From Mycobacterium sp. AZCC_0083 (GTDB lineage Bacteria > Actinomycetota > Actinomycetes > Mycobacteriales > Mycobacteriaceae): 64,000 nt of DNA. The DNA is taken from assembly GCF_014202335.1 (NCBI RefSeq), contig NZ_JACHGP010000015.1:62001-126000 (forward strand), written 5' to 3'. Under the pieces are notes generated by a model, which did not search any database, was not told the origin of the DNA, and saw only the letters and a program-made list of their open reading frames with translations. A program made the translations under genes and the position numbers. Shown here piece after piece: positions 50,422 through 59,438 of the stretch; the first letter of the stretch is position 1; the number at the start of each line of letters is the position of its first letter.

Positions 50422-51609
50422 ATGAAGCCGAACAACGTGCGCGCGCTCGTGGGCCTGGGAACCGTGACCGCGATCGCAGCCATCATTGCGCTGTCCGTCG
50501 GGCTGTTCCGGGACAGCTTCAGCGACCCGGTGCCCATCACCGTCGTCGCGGATCGCGCCGGCCTGGTGATGAACCCCGATGCCAAGGTCAAGTTGCGCGG
50601 CGTGCAGGTCGGCAAGGTGGCCTCGATCGAGGCCCGGTCCGACGGCACCGCAGTGCTGCACTTGGCGATCGACCCCACCCAGTTGCACTTCATCCCATTC
50701 GACGTCGGCGTCGACATCGCCTCGTCGACCGTCTTCGGTGCGAAGTACGTACAATTCGACCCGCCGCCGAATCCGTCTCCGCAGAAACTGCATGCGGGAC
50801 AGGTCATTCAAGGCCAACACGTCACCGTCGAGATCAATACGGTGTTCCAGCAGCTGGTGGCGGTCCTGGACAAGATCGACCCCGCGAAGCTCAACCAGAC
50901 GTTGGGCGCCATCGCTACCGCGTTCAACGGCCGCGGCGAGAAGTTCGGTCAGACACTGTCCGATCTCAACGCGTTCCTCGCCAAGATCGAACCGAGCCTG
51001 CCGAGCCTGAGTCACGACATCGAGACCTCTGTCCCAATGCTCAACGCGTACGCCGACGCGGCACCCGACCTCATCAAGACCGTCGACAACTCGACTCGTT
51101 TGAGCCGGACCATCGTCGATCAACAGCAACAACTTGACGAATTCCTGGTCAGCACAATCGGATTGGCTGACGTTGGGAACGACGTGATCAGCGGCGACCG
51201 GCAGTCCATCACTGACCTCGTGCACCTGCTGGTACCGACCACCGATCTGCTCAACAAGTATCACGCGGCAATGAACTGTGGCATCTCGGGACTCATACCA
51301 CTGGCCAAGGCCCCGCCACTGCCAGTGCCGGGCGCCCTGTTCGATGCCAGCTTCCAACTGGGCAGCGAACGCTACCGATACCCCACCAATCTGCCCAAGG
51401 TCGCCGCAACGGGTGGCCCGCAGTGCACGGATCTTCCGGTCGTGCCTGCCGGGAAGCGGACTCCATTCGTGGTCGCCGACATCGGTGCCAATCCGTGGGA
51501 ATACGGCAATCAGGGACTACTGCTCAATTCCGATGCGCTCAAGCAGTTCCTGTTCGGCCCGATCGCAGGACCACCACGCAACTCAATGCAGATTGGAATG
51601 CCCGGATGA
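50422..51609 (+). CDS. mceA: MceA-family protein
   Basis: Mce-domain protein, 395 aa, cell envelope. One N-terminal TM helix (GLGTVTAIAAIIALSVGLF) is followed by an MlaD/Mce domain at about residues 40-115 (PDAKVKLRGVQVGKVASIEAR), long helices forming the hydrophobic tube, and a Pro-rich end. GGGAG precedes ATG 50422. With MceB-F it would form the hexameric periplasmic conduit for lipid import. Overlaps mceB by ATGA. Confidence 0.95.
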   Translation: MKPNNVRALVGLGTVTAIAAIIALSVGLFRDSFSDPVPITVVADRAGLVMNPDAKVKLRGVQVGKVASIEARSDGTAVLHLAIDPTQLHFIPFDVGVDIASSTVFGAKYVQFDPPPNPSPQKLHAGQVIQGQHVTVEINTVFQQLVAVLDKIDPAKLNQTLGAIATAFNGRGEKFGQTLSDLNAFLAKIEPSLPSLSHDIETSVPMLNAYADAAPDLIKTVDNSTRLSRTIVDQQQQLDEFLVSTIGLADVGNDVISGDRQSITDLVHLLVPTTDLLNKYHAAMNCGISGLIPLAKAPPLPVPGALFDASFQLGSERYRYPTNLPKVAATGGPQCTDLPVVPAGKRTPFVVADIGANPWEYGNQGLLLNSDALKQFLFGPIAGPPRNSMQIGMPG

Positions 51610-52631
51610 CCGGGATGACGCGCACCGCAGTCAAGTTCGGCATCTTCGGACTCGTCATGGCACTGCTGACCACCTTCCTCTTCTTCATCTTCGGCCAGTA
51701 CCGCACGGGTTCGACCACAGCCTATTCGGCCGTGTTCACAGACGCCTCGCGGTTGAAGCCGGGAGATTCGGTGCGAGTTGCGGGAATCCGAGTCGGGACC
51801 GTCGAAGACGTCGCCCTCCGGGCGGACAACACCGTTCACATCGGGTTCGACGTCGACCGAGACATCGTGCTCACCACGGGCGCAAAGGCCGCGGTTCGCT
51901 ATCTCAACTTGGTGGGCGACCGCTACTTGGAGTTGGTCGATGGTCCTGGTTCGACGCGGGTGATGACCAGCGGCGCCGAAATACCCATCGAGCGCACGAT
52001 GCCTGCGTTGGACCTCGACCTGCTACTTGGTGGGTTGAAACCCGTCATCAAGGGCCTCAATCCGCAGGACGTCAACGCTCTGACATCATCGTTATTGCAA
52101 GTTCTGCAAGGTCAGGGTGGCACGATTCAATCGCTGCTGGACAGGACGTCGTCCTTCACGAACGCTCTGGCCGACAAGGATCAGGTCGTCGAGCAACTGT
52201 TCGACAACCTGCACACCGTCGCAGACACCCTGGCCAAGGACGGCGACCAATTCGGCGGTGCGATCGACCGGCTCGAGCAGCTAGTGACTGGCATCGCGCA
52301 AGATCGCGACCCCATCGGCGAGGCGATCGACTCACTCGACAAGGGCACCGCCTCGATGGCGGATCTGTTGACACGAGCCCGACCGCCATTGGCAGGAACC
52401 GTCGAACAGTTGGGCCGCCTTGCGCCTCTCCTCGATCAAGACAAGGAACGCCTTGACGAGGCGCTGCAAAATGCGCCGGAGAACTATCGCAAACTCGTCC
52501 GCCTCGGCGCGTACGGCGGCTTCTACAACTACTACATGTGCGGCGTAACCGCGCGAGTGACCGACCTGCAGGGCCGCACCGCAGTGTTCCCGTGGCTCAC
52601 GCAGGAAACCGGAAGGTGCGCGGAGAACTGA
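51606..52631 (+). CDS. mceB: MceB-family protein
   Basis: Mce protein, 341 aa. N-terminal membrane anchor FGIFGLVMALLTTFLFFIFG, Mce domain with DASRLKPGDSVRVAGIRVGTVEDV, then a helical domain. The C-terminal NYYMCGVTARVTDLQGRTAVF and the terminal cysteine GRCAEN are typical of MceB proteins. Length is normal. ATG 51606 overlaps the mceA stop (ATGA). Confidence 0.95.
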   Translation: MTGMTRTAVKFGIFGLVMALLTTFLFFIFGQYRTGSTTAYSAVFTDASRLKPGDSVRVAGIRVGTVEDVALRADNTVHIGFDVDRDIVLTTGAKAAVRYLNLVGDRYLELVDGPGSTRVMTSGAEIPIERTMPALDLDLLLGGLKPVIKGLNPQDVNALTSSLLQVLQGQGGTIQSLLDRTSSFTNALADKDQVVEQLFDNLHTVADTLAKDGDQFGGAIDRLEQLVTGIAQDRDPIGEAIDSLDKGTASMADLLTRARPPLAGTVEQLGRLAPLLDQDKERLDEALQNAPENYRKLVRLGAYGGFYNYYMCGVTARVTDLQGRTAVFPWLTQETGRCAEN

Positions 52632-53713
52632 TGCTCAGATACCGCGGAACCCACCTCATCCGCGCCGGATTTCTCGGCGCGGTCCTCATCGTGCTCGTGA
52701 TCGCCGTCGGGCTGCAGCCCGAACGGTTGATCCAGTGGGCGACATCGCAACGCCACGCGGCACTCTTCGCGGAGGCCGGCGGACTGGCCCCAGGAAACGC
52801 CGTCACCATCTCCGGGATCAAAGTCGGAACGGTGTCGGCCGTCACGCTCCAAAACGGTGACGCACTAGTCAAGTTCACCGTCGACAGCACGCGCCGGCTC
52901 GGATCGGAGACCACCGCCCACATCCGCACGGGAACCCTGCTCGGCGAGCGGGTGCTGACCCTCGAGCCAGCGGGCACCTCGACATTGTCGCCCAACACCG
53001 TCATCGCACTATCACACACCTCATCGCCCTACTCCCTGACGGAGGCAGTCAGTGAGTTCACCACCAACACCGAGGGGACCGACACCGAGGCCCTCAACCA
53101 GTCGCTGGACACCTTGGCGACGACGCTGGACCAGATCGCCCCGCAGCTCGGTCCAACCTTCGACGGGCTAACTCGTATGTCCCGAAGTATCAACAGCCGC
53201 AACGAAACCCTGAGCAAGTTACTCAAGAGCACAGCTGACGTTTCCGGCGTCCTATCGCAGCGCAGTGCTGCGGTCAACACCCTCATCCTGAACGCCAACG
53301 ATCTCCTCGCCGTTCTAGTGGACCGACAGCATTCCATTGAGGGTCTGCTGGCCAACACATCGGCCGTGGCTCGTCAGCTCACCGGTGTGGTGTCCGACAA
53401 CGAGAAGACGCTGGCTCCCGCGTTAGAGAAGCTCAACTCGGTGACGGCGATGTTGGAGCGCAACCGCGACAACATCGCCAAGGCGCTACCCGGCCTGGCC
53501 AAGTATCAGACCACCCAGGGCGAGGCGGTCGCCAACGGCGCCTACTACAACGCGTTCATCTCGAACCTGACACCCGGGACGGTGTTTCAACCGTTCTTCG
53601 ACTACGCCTTCGGGTTCAGACGCGGCACCGACGCCGGCCAACCACCGGACAACGCCGGGCCTCGAGCAGAAGTCCCCTTCCCGCGCAATGGCATTCCGGG
53701 AGGTTCGCGATGA
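52631..53713 (+). CDS. mceC: MceC-family protein
   Basis: Mce protein, 360 aa. N-terminal TM segment AGFLGAVLIVLVIAVGL and Mce domain EAGGLAPGNAVTISGIKVGTVSAV. The helical region is followed by the family segment NGAYYNAFISNLTPGTVFQPFFDYAFG and a short Pro/Gly-rich tail. ATG 52631 overlaps the mceB stop (TGATG) with GGAG upstream. Confidence 0.94.
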   Translation: MLRYRGTHLIRAGFLGAVLIVLVIAVGLQPERLIQWATSQRHAALFAEAGGLAPGNAVTISGIKVGTVSAVTLQNGDALVKFTVDSTRRLGSETTAHIRTGTLLGERVLTLEPAGTSTLSPNTVIALSHTSSPYSLTEAVSEFTTNTEGTDTEALNQSLDTLATTLDQIAPQLGPTFDGLTRMSRSINSRNETLSKLLKSTADVSGVLSQRSAAVNTLILNANDLLAVLVDRQHSIEGLLANTSAVARQLTGVVSDNEKTLAPALEKLNSVTAMLERNRDNIAKALPGLAKYQTTQGEAVANGAYYNAFISNLTPGTVFQPFFDYAFGFRRGTDAGQPPDNAGPRAEVPFPRNGIPGGSR

Positions 53714-55185
53714 CGGCCAAACGGTGGATGGCGGTGGGCACGGCAATCGCCTTGGCGGTGGCCTTGGTTGGCGGTACGGCCTATGTCGTCAGCCAGACCT
53801 TCTTCGGACCCAAGACCATCACCGCGTACTTCACGTCGGCCACGGGGGTGTATCCGGGCGACGAGGTTCGGGTGTCGGGTGTCAAGGTCGGGACCATCGA
53901 CGCCATCCAGCCGGTCGGGACGCAGGCCAAGGTCGTGCTGAAGGTGGATCGCGATGTGCCGGTGCCAGCCGACGCCAAGGCGGTGATCGTGGCCCAGAAC
54001 CTGGTATCGGCGCGCTATGTGCAACTTGCGCCGGCATATCGGACCAGCGGGCCGACCATGAGCGACGGTGCGCAGATTCCCGTCGATCGGACGGCGGTCC
54101 CGGTCGAATGGGATGAAGTCAAGGAACAGTTGATGCGCCTGGCAACGGAATTGGGTCCGGCGGGCAGTTCAGACAACGGAGTGTCGAGCACCTCGGCCGG
54201 CCGATTCATCGACAGTGCCGCCAACGCGCTCGACGGCAACGGCGAGAAGCTGCGACAGACAATGACTCAGCTCGCGGGCGTGGGACGCATCCTCGCCGAC
54301 GGCAGCACCAATGTCGTCGACATCATCAACAACCTGCAGACCTTCGTCACCACACTGCGCGACAGCACCCAGCAGATCGTATCGTTCCAGAACCGGCTCG
54401 CCACGATCACCAGCGTGCTCAACGACAGCAGATCCGACATCGACGCCGCGTTATCCGATCTGTCGGTCGCCGTGGGTGAGGTGCAGCGCTTCATCGCCGG
54501 TAGCCGCGACCAAACCTCCGAACAGATTCAGCGACTGGGCAGTGTGACCCAGAACCTGGTCGATCACCGCATCGATCTGGAGAACGTGCTGCACGCAGCA
54601 CCGAATGCAATTGCCAATGGGTACAACATCTACAACCCCGATACGGGAACCGCGGTCGGCTCGATCGTGCTCAACAATTTCTCCAATCCGGTGCAGTTCT
54701 TCTGCAGCATGATCGGCGCCGTCGAGAATGTCACTGCGACCGAGTCCGGGAAGCTGTGTGCGCAGTACCTCGGTCCCGCGCTGGCTCTGCTGAGTTTCAA
54801 CTACTCCCCGGCGCCCATCAACCCCTACCTGCGCAAGTCCGCGAGCCCCGCCAACCTCATCTACACTGACCCGGCGTTGGCGCCCGGCGGCGCTGGGGCA
54901 TCCCCTTCTCCACCGGAGACCCCGCCGGCCGTCTCGGCATTCACCGGCGACGGCGATGCGCCGCCGCCGCCGGGATACGGCCTCGGCCCCGCATGGGGAC
55001 CCGGACAGCTGACAGACCATCTACCCGCCGCCCCCTCACCTGCCGTGTATCCGGGTGCGCCCGGCCCCGACGCCGCGGCGAGCGTCCGAGATCTCTTGCT
55101 TCCAGAGAGTTCGCCACCACCTGGACGCGGCGGACCACTGCCAGCCGAAGCAGGCCCACCTCAAACCAACGGAGCAACACCATGA
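53710..55185 (+). CDS. mceD: MceD-family protein
   Basis: Mce protein, 491 aa. N-terminal TM helix AVGTAIALAVALVGGTAYVV, Mce domain GVYPGDEVRVSGVKVGTIDAI, then a coiled helical domain and GYNIYNPDTGTAVGSIVLNNF. A Pro-rich C-terminal tail of about 110 residues is typical of MceD, possibly spanning the cell wall. ATG 53710 overlaps the mceC stop and its own stop overlaps mceE (ATGA at both ends). Confidence 0.94.
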   Translation: MTAKRWMAVGTAIALAVALVGGTAYVVSQTFFGPKTITAYFTSATGVYPGDEVRVSGVKVGTIDAIQPVGTQAKVVLKVDRDVPVPADAKAVIVAQNLVSARYVQLAPAYRTSGPTMSDGAQIPVDRTAVPVEWDEVKEQLMRLATELGPAGSSDNGVSSTSAGRFIDSAANALDGNGEKLRQTMTQLAGVGRILADGSTNVVDIINNLQTFVTTLRDSTQQIVSFQNRLATITSVLNDSRSDIDAALSDLSVAVGEVQRFIAGSRDQTSEQIQRLGSVTQNLVDHRIDLENVLHAAPNAIANGYNIYNPDTGTAVGSIVLNNFSNPVQFFCSMIGAVENVTATESGKLCAQYLGPALALLSFNYSPAPINPYLRKSASPANLIYTDPALAPGGAGASPSPPETPPAVSAFTGDGDAPPPPGYGLGPAWGPGQLTDHLPAAPSPAVYPGAPGPDAAASVRDLLLPESSPPPGRGGPLPAEAGPPQTNGATP

Positions 55186-56444
55186 GCGGCCGGAATGTGG
55201 TTGGGCGCCTAGTCGTGATCGGGTCCTGCATCGCCTTGTCGGTGAGTGGGTGCGCATTCCAAGGTCTGAACTCGCTGCCGCTGCCCGGCGCCGTGGGACG
55301 CAACACCGGCTCAGCCGTCTACCACGTTGAGGTCGCGAATGTGGGTACTTTGGAACCCAATTCGCCAGTCATGATCGACGAAGTGGTAGTCGGCAGCGTG
55401 AGCACGATGTCGGTGAAGAACTGGCACGCGGACGTCGAGGTGTCGGTGAAACCGGGTGTCATCGTGCCCGCCAACGTCATGGCCAGCGTCGGCCAGACCA
55501 GCTTGCTCGGATCGATGCATCTCGCCCTGAATCCGCCTGTCGGCGAGCGACCGGTGGGACGGCTCGAGCCTGGAGCCACCATCGCACTGAACAGATCGTC
55601 GACGTACCCGTCGACTGAGCAGACGCTGTCGTCACTGTCGGCAGTCGTCAACGGCGGAGGACTCGGACAGATCGGCGACATCATCCACAACTTCAACGCC
55701 GGCTTGAACGGACGCGAACCCGAGGTCCGTGAGTTGCTGACTCGGTTGAACGACTTCGTCGGCGTGCTAGATGCCCAACGCGACAACATGATTGCGTCGA
55801 TCGAAGCGCTCAATCGTCTGGCGGCGACGTTCGCCGGTCGGCGCGACGTCATCGACCAAGCGTTGAAGCAGATCCCGCCCGCTCTGGACGTGCTCATCAA
55901 AGATCGTCCGCGCATCACGACAGCGCTGGAGAAACTGGGCACCTTCAGTGCCACATTGAACCAGTTGATCGATGACACCCAGGCCGACCTGGTGAAGAAT
56001 CTGCAGAACCTGGAACCGACCTTGCAGGCCCTTGCCGACGTCGGACCCGACCTCGACCTCGCTCTGGGGCTCGCCACGACATACCCCTACGGCCAACGTT
56101 TCATCGACCGCGCGATCAAGGGTGATTACGCAAACATGTTCGCAGTCATGGACTTTACGGTGGCAAGGTTGAAGAGCTCACTGTTCCTGGGTACTCGCTG
56201 GGGTGAGGAGGGCGCCCAACTCGTGCCTGCCCCAGGGGATCCGTGGTATATGAACTACAGCTACGACCCGATGGGCGCGGCCGTGGCAGACCCGCCCCCG
56301 CCGCCTCAGGCGGGGATCGTGACGCCGGTCGTCGAACCGGTGCTGCCGGTCGCACCACCTCCACCGCTGCCCGGCGTTGCTGCAACCACACCCGGCGGAG
56401 CGTCGACACCGATCTTTGCCGGACCGTACGGGGGCAACGGCTAA
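55182..56444 (+). CDS. mceE: MceE-family lipoprotein
   Basis: Mce lipoprotein, 420 aa. A signal peptide ends in the lipobox SVSGC with the lipidated cysteine at C24, as expected for MceE (LprK/LprN-like) members. The Mce domain (EPNSPVMIDEVVVGSVSTM) is followed by helices and a Pro-rich tail. It is probably tethered to the outer leaflet of the inner membrane. GGAG precedes ATG 55182. Confidence 0.95.
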   Translation: MSGRNVVGRLVVIGSCIALSVSGCAFQGLNSLPLPGAVGRNTGSAVYHVEVANVGTLEPNSPVMIDEVVVGSVSTMSVKNWHADVEVSVKPGVIVPANVMASVGQTSLLGSMHLALNPPVGERPVGRLEPGATIALNRSSTYPSTEQTLSSLSAVVNGGGLGQIGDIIHNFNAGLNGREPEVRELLTRLNDFVGVLDAQRDNMIASIEALNRLAATFAGRRDVIDQALKQIPPALDVLIKDRPRITTALEKLGTFSATLNQLIDDTQADLVKNLQNLEPTLQALADVGPDLDLALGLATTYPYGQRFIDRAIKGDYANMFAVMDFTVARLKSSLFLGTRWGEEGAQLVPAPGDPWYMNYSYDPMGAAVADPPPPPQAGIVTPVVEPVLPVAPPPPLPGVAATTPGGASTPIFAGPYGGNG

Positions 56445-58069
56445 TGCTCACCCGCTTCGTTCGAAACCAGCTGATCATCTTCACCATTGCATCGGTCGTC
56501 GCCGTCGCGCTGATGGTCTTCTCGTACATGCAGGTCCCGACCCTGGTCGGGCTTGGCCGGATGACGGTGAAGTTGGAGCTACCCGCAACCGGGGCGCTGT
56601 ATCGCTTCTCCAACGTGACCTATCGCGGTGTTCAAGTAGGCCGTGTCACCTCAGTGGACCTGACCGATGACGGCGTGGAAGCAATGCTGTCTCTTGATAA
56701 GTCGTCGAAGATTCCAGCGGACCTGCATGCGGCGGTACGTAGCCTCTCGGCGGTCGGAGAACAGTACCTAGATCTGCTACCACGAAACGACTCCCCGCCA
56801 TACCTGCACGATGGCTCGATAATCGCGGCGAGCGACACGACGCTCCCCCAAGCCGTCGGCCCCATGCTCGACCAGGTCAGCGCGCTGGTGGCAAGCATCC
56901 CGAAGGACACGCTGGGCGACATGCTCGACGAATCGTTCACCGCGTTCAACGGCGCAGGCGATGACTTCGGCTCATTACTCGATTCCGGCGCAACGGTAAC
57001 TCGTGACGCAAACGCCACATCGGACAACGTCCGCGCCCTGGTCGATGACAGCGGACCGCTATTGGACTCGCAAGCCGAAACCGCCGACTCCATTCGGACG
57101 TGGGCACACAGTCTGGCCGGTGTCACTGACCAGGTCGTGATCGATGACCCGCAGGTACGCACACTGCTGCAAAAGGGGCCGGCATTCGCACAGGAGACGT
57201 CCCGGCTTCTCAATCAGATCAAACCGACCCTGCCGGTGCTATTGGCGAACCTGACCACCATCGGTCAGATCGCCGTCACCTACAACCCTTCCCTCGAGCA
57301 GTTGTTCGTGCTCTTGCCGCCGTACGTGGCGACCGTACAGACCTACGGACTTGGCACCAACAATCCGACCGGGCTTCCGCTCGGCGACTTCGGCCTGACC
57401 TTCGGTGACCCGCCCGCATGCACTGTGGGCTTCCTGCCTCCGTCGCAATGGCGCAGCCCCGCCGAGACGAACACGGTCGACACGCCAGACGGGCTGTATT
57501 GCAAACTCCCGCAGGACTCTCCGATCGCGGTGCGCGGAGCCCGCAACTATCCCTGCATGGGGCATCCGGGCAAGCGCGCGCCTACGGTGCAGATCTGTGA
57601 CAGCGACAAACCCTTCGAGCCGCTGGCGATGCGTGAGCACGCGCTGGGGGCCTATCCCTTCGACCCGAACCTGGTTGCACAAGGCGTCCCGCCGGACAGC
57701 CGGGCCACCTTGAACGACAACATCTACGGCCCACTCGAAGGAAACCCGATGCCAGCCCAAGGCCCCGCCCCAGGGCTTGCGCCTACACCCGCCGGCGATC
57801 TCCCACCACAACAAGCACCGGAATCCACTGTCGGACAGGACGACCCGCCCCCTGCAGCCACGACGCCAGGACCGTCGGACGAGTCGATCCCATCCGCGGC
57901 CCCGAGTTCGTTCACTGGCGGCTCCGACGGCTCGCCGGCGGTGGCGGTCGTCCAGTACAACCCACGCACCGGGAAGTACGTGGCTCCCGATGGCCGGCAG
58001 TTTCAGCAGAGCGACTTGGTGACGTCCTCCACGACGCCACAGACGTGGAAGGACTTGTTGCCCATCTAG
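56444..58069 (+). CDS. mceF: MceF-family protein
   Basis: Last Mce protein of the operon, 541 aa. N-terminal TM segment LIIFTIASVVAVALMVFSYM, Mce domain FSNVTYRGVQVGRVTSVDL, helical domain with repeated SGATVTRDANATSDNVRALV-like heptads, then a cysteine-containing domain (PPACTVGFLPP, GLYCKLP, NYPCMG, QICD). A long Pro/Ser/Thr-rich C-terminal extension follows. ATG 56444 overlaps the mceE stop by one base (TAATG). Confidence 0.95.
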   Translation: MLTRFVRNQLIIFTIASVVAVALMVFSYMQVPTLVGLGRMTVKLELPATGALYRFSNVTYRGVQVGRVTSVDLTDDGVEAMLSLDKSSKIPADLHAAVRSLSAVGEQYLDLLPRNDSPPYLHDGSIIAASDTTLPQAVGPMLDQVSALVASIPKDTLGDMLDESFTAFNGAGDDFGSLLDSGATVTRDANATSDNVRALVDDSGPLLDSQAETADSIRTWAHSLAGVTDQVVIDDPQVRTLLQKGPAFAQETSRLLNQIKPTLPVLLANLTTIGQIAVTYNPSLEQLFVLLPPYVATVQTYGLGTNNPTGLPLGDFGLTFGDPPACTVGFLPPSQWRSPAETNTVDTPDGLYCKLPQDSPIAVRGARNYPCMGHPGKRAPTVQICDSDKPFEPLAMREHALGAYPFDPNLVAQGVPPDSRATLNDNIYGPLEGNPMPAQGPAPGLAPTPAGDLPPQQAPESTVGQDDPPPAATTPGPSDESIPSAAPSSFTGGSDGSPAVAVVQYNPRTGKYVAPDGRQFQQSDLVTSSTTPQTWKDLLPI

Positions 58070-58111
58070 TCACGTCGACGTCCGTTCGACCCAGACCACG
58101 AGGAGCACCCG

Positions 58112-58615
58112 ATGCGGACAACAGCATTGACGATTGCGGTCTTCGTCTCAACCATCGCCTGCCCGCAAGCGGTCGCCGATGCGGCGGACGACTGGGCCCT
58201 CAACGGGACCTACCTCGTCGTGTCGAACGGACAGTGGGCGAAGACCAACGAAGTCTACCGAGACGAAGCGGTCGTCAGAAGCACCTGGACCATCACGTCG
58301 ACGTGCACCACGCTGTCGGAATGCTCCGGACAGGTGACGAGCGACCAGGGATGGACAGCGCCCGTCTTCACCAAGAGCGGTGAATGGCACGTCGAACGCA
58401 CGATCAAGAACTGGGAACCCTGCCCAGATGGGACCGCCTCCGACGGGCACCAACTCTTCCGGTTCTACCCCGTCGACGACCGCGGCCTACTCGCGATCCG
58501 GGGGTCGCGCGTCCTCGGCGGCTTCGATGAAACAGTGAGCGCCAGTGGCTCCTGCGGCATCAACATGCCGGTCGTCATATCCATGCCGGTCAAGCTCACG
58601 CAGGTTGATGGCTGA
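58112..58615 (+). CDS. Secreted protein trailing the mce operon
   Basis: Exported protein, 167 aa, with signal peptide to about residue 24 (LTIAVFVSTIACPQAVADAA). The mature domain starts WALNGTYLVVSNGQWAKTNEVY and contains two likely disulfides (CTTLSEC and CPDG with SGSCG). The NGTY...SNGxWA pattern is that of a conserved mycobacterial secreted family of unknown function. GAGGAG before ATG; 42 bases after mceF, so it is probably co-transcribed. It overlaps the convergent SDR gene by 20 bases. Confidence 0.82.
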   Translation: MRTTALTIAVFVSTIACPQAVADAADDWALNGTYLVVSNGQWAKTNEVYRDEAVVRSTWTITSTCTTLSECSGQVTSDQGWTAPVFTKSGEWHVERTIKNWEPCPDGTASDGHQLFRFYPVDDRGLLAIRGSRVLGGFDETVSASGSCGINMPVVISMPVKLTQVDG

Positions 58616-59417
58616 CTGCCGCGACCACCCCGCCGTCAACGAGGAGATCGATGCCGGTGATGAAGGTCGCGTCGGGTCCCAGCAGGAACGCGGCGGCGGC
58701 AGCGATCTCGTCGGGGGTGCCGAGTCGTCCCATGGCCGACGCGGCAACCATGCCCCGTATGCCCTCGCCGACCGGTGAGTCGAGTTCGAGATGGCCCATG
58801 GGGGTGGCGATGCATCCCGGACTGATCGAGTTGACCCTCGCGCCACGCCGACCCCAGGCCACACTCGCCGCCTGAACCCTGATGTGGTTGGCTCGCTTCG
58901 CAAGTCCGTAGGCGAGTGCCGAGTCGGTGACGGTGGCGGGGTCGACGCACGGCAACGTGAGTAGCTCGGCAGCGGGTGTGTGGGCAAGGGCGCGCTCTTG
59001 CTCGGCGGTGAAAACGGTGAAGAAATGGCCGGCCATGCTCGCGATCACGATGCCTGCTCCGCCTGGCGCAATGATGCTGCCGAATGCCTCGAGGACGAGT
59101 GCTACGCCGACGAGGTCGACGTGAAGCACGGCCTCGGCCGACGCCTGGGTCGGGGACAAGCCCGCGGTGTGAACGAGTTTGGTCACCGCTCCGAGTTCGG
59201 TTGCCCGCCGCGCCAGGCGATCGACGGAGTCCGACGAGGAAACGTCGACCTGCAGAGTTTGGACGTCATAACCGTCACGGATCATCGAGCTCGCAACCAA
59301 CTCCAGTGTCTCCTGGTTGAAGTCGGCCAAGAGCACGGTCTTGCCCGCGCCCTGCCGCCGCGCAATTGCCTGGCCCATGCCGCCGACGCCAATGACGACG
59401 AGCACTTCAGAACTCAT
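58596..59417 (-). CDS. SDR-family oxidoreductase, atypical cofactor motif
   Basis: SDR of 273 aa. The glycine-rich motif is GVGGMGQ near residues 10-16 instead of TGxxxGxG, and HTAG at 83-86 replaces NNAG. The catalytic Y170-x3-K174 (YGLAK) and a serine before it (IASMAG) are present. The C-terminal FITGIDLLVDGG is typical. Substrate unknown; it is the last gene of a leftward set with LLM monooxygenase, crotonase and TetR. Confidence 0.85.
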   Translation of the reverse strand: MSSEVLVVIGVGGMGQAIARRQGAGKTVLLADFNQETLELVASSMIRDGYDVQTLQVDVSSSDSVDRLARRATELGAVTKLVHTAGLSPTQASAEAVLHVDLVGVALVLEAFGSIIAPGGAGIVIASMAGHFFTVFTAEQERALAHTPAAELLTLPCVDPATVTDSALAYGLAKRANHIRVQAASVAWGRRGARVNSISPGCIATPMGHLELDSPVGEGIRGMVAASAMGRLGTPDEIAAAAAFLLGPDATFITGIDLLVDGGVVAAVSHQPA

Positions 59418-59438
59418 GACTTGATCCCTTCACCCGCC

